A stretch of 33,198 bases of DNA from Nitrospirota bacterium (lineage in GTDB: Bacteria > Nitrospirota > Thermodesulfovibrionia > Thermodesulfovibrionales > SM23-35), in NCBI GenBank assembly GCA_013388605.1, contig JACAEY010000070.1, forward strand, positions 1 through 33,198, written 5' to 3'. A model generated the notes under the pieces. The model ran no database searches. It worked only from the letters and a program-made list of their open reading frames with translations, and was not told the DNA's origin. Below are positions 29,191-33,198 of the stretch, one piece after another (position 1 is the stretch's first letter; every line of letters begins with the position of its first letter). The translations under genes and the position numbers were made by a program.

Positions 29191-30768
29191 TTGAAGCGTT
29201 CTGTAGAGATCTATGACACGACCTTAAGAGATGGTTCACAGACTGAGGATATTTCCTTCTCAGTAGAGGATAAACTACGTATTACAGAGAAACTTGATGA
29301 ACTCGGCGTCCATTATATTGAGGGAGGTTGGCCGGGTTCAAATCCAAAAGATAACGAATATTTTAAGAAAGTAAAAAAACTAAATCTCGAAAATTCCAAC
29401 ATCGTTGCTTTTGGTAGCACCCACAGACCCAGATACCGTATTGAAGAAGATAATACGATGAAGGCTCTTCTTGACTCAAATACGAAGATCATAACTATAT
29501 TTGGAAAGACCTGGGATTTTCATGTAAAGGAGGCTCTGAAAATTTCGCTTAAAGAAAACCTTCAAATTATACATGATTCAATTGTCTATCTCAAAGAGAA
29601 CGGCAGGAAGGTTTTTTTTGATGCAGAGCACTTTTTTGATGGATATAAATACAATCCAGATTATGCGATGAAGTGTTTAATCACAGCAGAGAATGCTGGA
29701 GCAGAGCGTCTCGTACTTTGTGATACTAATGGGGGAAAATTACCAAATGAGGTAGGAAGTGTAGTTGAAGCAGTTATGAAATATATCAATATACCCATTG
29801 GAATTCATGCACATAATGATTCGGATTGTGCTGTTGCAAATTCTCTTGTAGCAGTTGTAAGTGGAGCTTCTCATGTTCAGGGAACTATTAATGGTCTTGG
29901 AGAAAGGTGTGGGAACGCAAATCTCTGTTCTGTAATACCAGACCTTCAGATCAAACTCGGTATAAACTGTATAAGTAACGAACAACTAAAAAGACTAAGG
30001 GATGTATCAAGATTTGTAAACGAAATAGCAAATCTAAGGCATTTCAAAAGACAACCATTTGTTGGCGACAGTGCCTTTGCTCACAAGGCTGGCATCCACG
30101 TAAGTGCAATCAGAAAGAGACCTGAAACATATGAACATATTAAGCCCGAACTTGTTGGAAATTCACAAAGAGTCCTTATATCAGACCTTGCAGGTAAGAG
30201 TAATGTACTAAGAAAAGCTGAGGAATTTGGAATTCACCTTGACGCCGATTCACCACAGGTACAGGATATGGTTACTACCCTGAAGAACCTTGAAAATGAA
30301 GGATTTCAGTTTGAAGGAGCAGAAGCATCTTTTGAATTACTGATGAAGAAATCTCTTGGACTTCACAGGAGATTCTTTGACCTTATAGGTTTCAGGGTTA
30401 TAGTGGAGAAAAGAAAAGAAGGTGAGGAGCCTATAAGTGAGGCAACTATAATGGTAAGGGTTGGTGGACGCATAGAGCATACAGCATCAACGGGCAATGG
30501 ACCAGTCAATGCAATCGATAATGCATTAAGAAAAGCTCTTGATAAATTCTACCCTGAATTAAAACATGTTGTGCTACATGACTATAAAGTGAGAGTACTT
30601 ACAACAGGTAAAGGCACCTCTGCAAAGGTCAGGGTACTCATAGAGTCAGGTGATGAAGAAAAGAGATGGGGGACTGTTGGTGTATCTGAGAATATTATTG
30701 AGGCATCATATCAGGCCCTCGTTGACAGTATAGAATATAAACTGCTCAAAAATGGAAAGAGTCATTGA
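29191..30768 (+). CDS. cimA: Citramalate synthase
   Basis: [85 protein letters not shown]. Confidence 0.95.
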   Translation: MKRSVEIYDTTLRDGSQTEDISFSVEDKLRITEKLDELGVHYIEGGWPGSNPKDNEYFKKVKKLNLENSNIVAFGSTHRPRYRIEEDNTMKALLDSNTKIITIFGKTWDFHVKEALKISLKENLQIIHDSIVYLKENGRKVFFDAEHFFDGYKYNPDYAMKCLITAENAGAERLVLCDTNGGKLPNEVGSVVEAVMKYINIPIGIHAHNDSDCAVANSLVAVVSGASHVQGTINGLGERCGNANLCSVIPDLQIKLGINCISNEQLKRLRDVSRFVNEIANLRHFKRQPFVGDSAFAHKAGIHVSAIRKRPETYEHIKPELVGNSQRVLISDLAGKSNVLRKAEEFGIHLDADSPQVQDMVTTLKNLENEGFQFEGAEASFELLMKKSLGLHRRFFDLIGFRVIVEKRKEGEEPISEATIMVRVGGRIEHTASTGNGPVNAIDNALRKALDKFYPELKHVVLHDYKVRVLTTGKGTSAKVRVLIESGDEEKRWGTVGVSENIIEASYQALVDSIEYKLLKNGKSH

Positions 30769-30812
30769 ATATTAAAATATCAATTTTTAATTCCAGATAG
30801 AGGGGGTTATAT

Positions 30813-32915
30813 ATGGCAGAGATAGATGTTGAGAAAATAAGAAATGTAGCAATTATTGCACATGGAGGAGCTGGTAAGACCTCACTTGTAGAGGCAATGC
30901 TTTTTAATGCTGGCTCTATTGATAGACTTGGAAATGTTCAGGACGGCACAACAACAACAGATTATGAGCCTGAAGAGATAGAAAGAAAAATAACTATTTC
31001 ATCAGCCTTTGCATTCTGTGATTGGAAAGGACACAAGACAAACCTCATAGATACCCCTGGCTTTATCAATTTTATTGAAGATGCCAGAAGTTGTCTCAGA
31101 GTTGCTGATGGAGCTGTCGTCATTATAAGTGCAATCTCAGGTGTAAAGGCAGAAACTGGGAAGGTCTGGAGGTATGCTGATGAATTTGAATTGCCAAGGA
31201 TTGTATTTGTAAATAAAATGGATAGGGATATTGCAAACTTTTCAAGGGCGATAGGAGAACTCGAGAAGGCTTTTGCCAAAGAAGCTGTCCCTATAATAAT
31301 GCCTATAGGGTCTGGAGAGAACTTCAGGGGTGTTATTGATCTAATAAAAATGAAGGCTTACATATATCAGAATGGTAAGCCGGAGGAATCTGATATTCCT
31401 TCTGAAATATTACCAGAGGCTGAAGATTACAGAAAAAAGCTTGTAGAAAAGGTTGCAGAGTCAGATGATATCCTCCTTGAAAAATACCTTGAGGGAGGTG
31501 GTCTCACAGAAGAAGAAATAAACAAAGGTATTAGAGAATGCTCACTAACAAAAAGATTTGTTCCTGTTACATGTGGCTCAGCAACAAGAAATATTGGAAT
31601 TCCACATCTCCTTGATAGTATATTATTGTGCCTACCTTCGCCTTTTGAAATGGCTCGATTATCATCAATAAAAGGGAGAAATCCAAAAGATAAAAAAGAG
31701 GTTGAAAGAAAGCCATTAAAAACTGAACCCTTCTCAGCATATATATTCAAGACGATCGCAGACCCTTTTGCTGGCAAGCTCTCTGTCTTCAGAGTATATT
31801 CGGGAGTGCTAAGGGCTGACTCTAATGTTCTGAATACAACAACCAGTGCAAAAGAAAGGATTGGACAGGTATTCTATCTTATGGGGAAAAAACAGATTCC
31901 TGCTCATACACTTGGACCGGGTGAAATTGGTGCTGTTGCAAAACTGAAGGAGACATATACAGGTGATACCCTTTCAGATGATGCACATCCAATAATTTTT
32001 GAAAAGATTAAATTTGCTGAACCAATAATTTCTTATGCAATAGCCCCAAAGAGTAAAGGGGACGAAGAAAAGGTTAGTGTTAGCCTTAGCAGGATATTAG
32101 AAGAGGATCCTACTCTTAGGTTCCAGAGAGATGAAGAGACAAAGGAGATGATCCTTTCAGGAATGGGGCAGGTTCACATTGAGGTGGCGATTGAAAAATT
32201 GAGGAGAAAGTTTGGTGTTGAAGTTGTAATGAAGACCCCTAAGGTCCCTTATAGAGAGACAATTAAAGTGCTTTCAAGGGCACAGGGCAAATACAAAAAG
32301 CAGTCAGGTGGTCGTGGTCAATATGGTGATTGCTGGCTGGAGATTGAACCATTACCAAGAGCAGGTGGATATGAGTTTGTTGATAAAATTGTTGGCGGTG
32401 TGATTCCTCAACAATACAGACCAGCGGTTGAAAAGGGAGTTATTGAAACAATGAAAAGTGGTATTCTCGCAGGATATCCAGTGATAGATATAAAAGTTAC
32501 TCTTTATGATGGTTCCTATCATACTGTTGATTCATCAGAGATGGCATTCAAGATTGCTGGGGCAATGGCTTTAAAAAAGGCCTTCATGAATGCAAAGCCT
32601 ATAATCCTTGAGCCCATAATGAAAGTTGAAGTTATTACTCCTGATGATACACTCGGAGCTGTAATAGGTGATTTGAATGCGAAGAGAGGAAAGGTTCAAG
32701 GAGTAGAACCTCAGGCAGGAGGTAATCAGAAGGTTATCTCTTTTGTGCCAATGGCTGAGATGCTCACATATGCAAACCAGCTTCACAGCCTAACATCAGG
32801 AAGGGGTCTTTACTCAATGGAATTTTCACATTATGAAGAGGTCCCTGGACATATTTCACAGAAGTTGGTCACTGAGTTTGAGGCTCAGAAAAAGGAAAAG
32901 GCAGAAGAAAAGTGA
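30813..32915 (+). CDS. Elongation factor G-like GTPase (non-canonical EF-G family)
   Basis: [38 protein letters not shown], domain [24 protein letters not shown]. Confidence 0.92.
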   Translation: MAEIDVEKIRNVAIIAHGGAGKTSLVEAMLFNAGSIDRLGNVQDGTTTTDYEPEEIERKITISSAFAFCDWKGHKTNLIDTPGFINFIEDARSCLRVADGAVVIISAISGVKAETGKVWRYADEFELPRIVFVNKMDRDIANFSRAIGELEKAFAKEAVPIIMPIGSGENFRGVIDLIKMKAYIYQNGKPEESDIPSEILPEAEDYRKKLVEKVAESDDILLEKYLEGGGLTEEEINKGIRECSLTKRFVPVTCGSATRNIGIPHLLDSILLCLPSPFEMARLSSIKGRNPKDKKEVERKPLKTEPFSAYIFKTIADPFAGKLSVFRVYSGVLRADSNVLNTTTSAKERIGQVFYLMGKKQIPAHTLGPGEIGAVAKLKETYTGDTLSDDAHPIIFEKIKFAEPIISYAIAPKSKGDEEKVSVSLSRILEEDPTLRFQRDEETKEMILSGMGQVHIEVAIEKLRRKFGVEVVMKTPKVPYRETIKVLSRAQGKYKKQSGGRGQYGDCWLEIEPLPRAGGYEFVDKIVGGVIPQQYRPAVEKGVIETMKSGILAGYPVIDIKVTLYDGSYHTVDSSEMAFKIAGAMALKKAFMNAKPIILEPIMKVEVITPDDTLGAVIGDLNAKRGKVQGVEPQAGGNQKVISFVPMAEMLTYANQLHSLTSGRGLYSMEFSHYEEVPGHISQKLVTEFEAQKKEKAEEK

Positions 32916-33198
32916 GTATCCTCTCAAAAAAGGATTATAAGAATACCCTTAATCTTCCCCAGACAGACTTTCCTATGAAGGCAAATCTTTCTGAGAGAGA
33001 GCCTAAGATAATAGAATTCTGGGAAGAGAAAAAAATATATAAAAAGATACAGGAGAAAAATAAGAATAACAAATCATATATTCTCCATGATGGGCCTCCT
33101 TATGCTAATGGACCAATTCACATAGGTCATGCACTTAATAAGATTCTCAAAGATATAATCATAAAGTATAAATCAATGAAAGGCTTCTATTCGCCATA
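32912..33198 (+). CDS. ileS: Isoleucyl-tRNA synthetase, N-terminal part (truncated by window end)
   Basis: GTG start overlaps the EF-G-like stop (GTGA); [39 protein letters not shown]...[36 protein letters not shown]. Confidence 0.93.
   Translation, partial: MSILSKKDYKNTLNLPQTDFPMKANLSEREPKIIEFWEEKKIYKKIQEKNKNNKSYILHDGPPYANGPIHIGHALNKILKDIIIKYKSMKGFYSP

Overview
The window is 33.2 kb of AT-rich bacterial chromosome. Gene content and order (mqnA, lysC-cimA-EF-G-like-ileS, RNase G next to a TIGR03960-type radical SAM protein) resemble thermophilic or anaerobic Nitrospirota or deltaproteobacterial genomes, but the taxon is an inference. Most genes are housekeeping: mqnA, bioB, a TrxB-like flavoprotein, lpxK, speD, gap-pgk, a siroheme dehydrogenase, bamD, larE, rng, a radical SAM/DUF2344 fusion, acs, lysC, cimA, an EF-G-like GTPase and the start of ileS. 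I found no CRISPR array, rRNA, tRNA, prophage or intact transposase. Points for a second look: (1) 7-nt-period repeats lying inside the reading frames of at least three conserved genes (mqnA, lpxK, the radical SAM gene), apparently acting as ORF-compatible insertions; (2) a ~155-bp MITE-like element with ~27-bp terminal inverted repeats upstream of speD and a related copy upstream of the glycogen-phosphorylase-like gene; (3) a glycogen phosphorylase homologue altered at several signature motifs; (4) a divergent second PGK coupled to a Trm112-like gene and lacking the 3PG-loop arginine; (5) a TrxB-like protein lacking the usual NADPH-binding signatures; (6) an ATP-cone/Mrr-like nuclease fusion plus a second PD-(D/E)XK-like protein; (7) a CysD-like ATP pyrophosphatase paired with an AlkP-superfamily protein behind strong inverted repeats. 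No single locus is convincingly a complete new system. All family calls are from reading motifs, with no database search.
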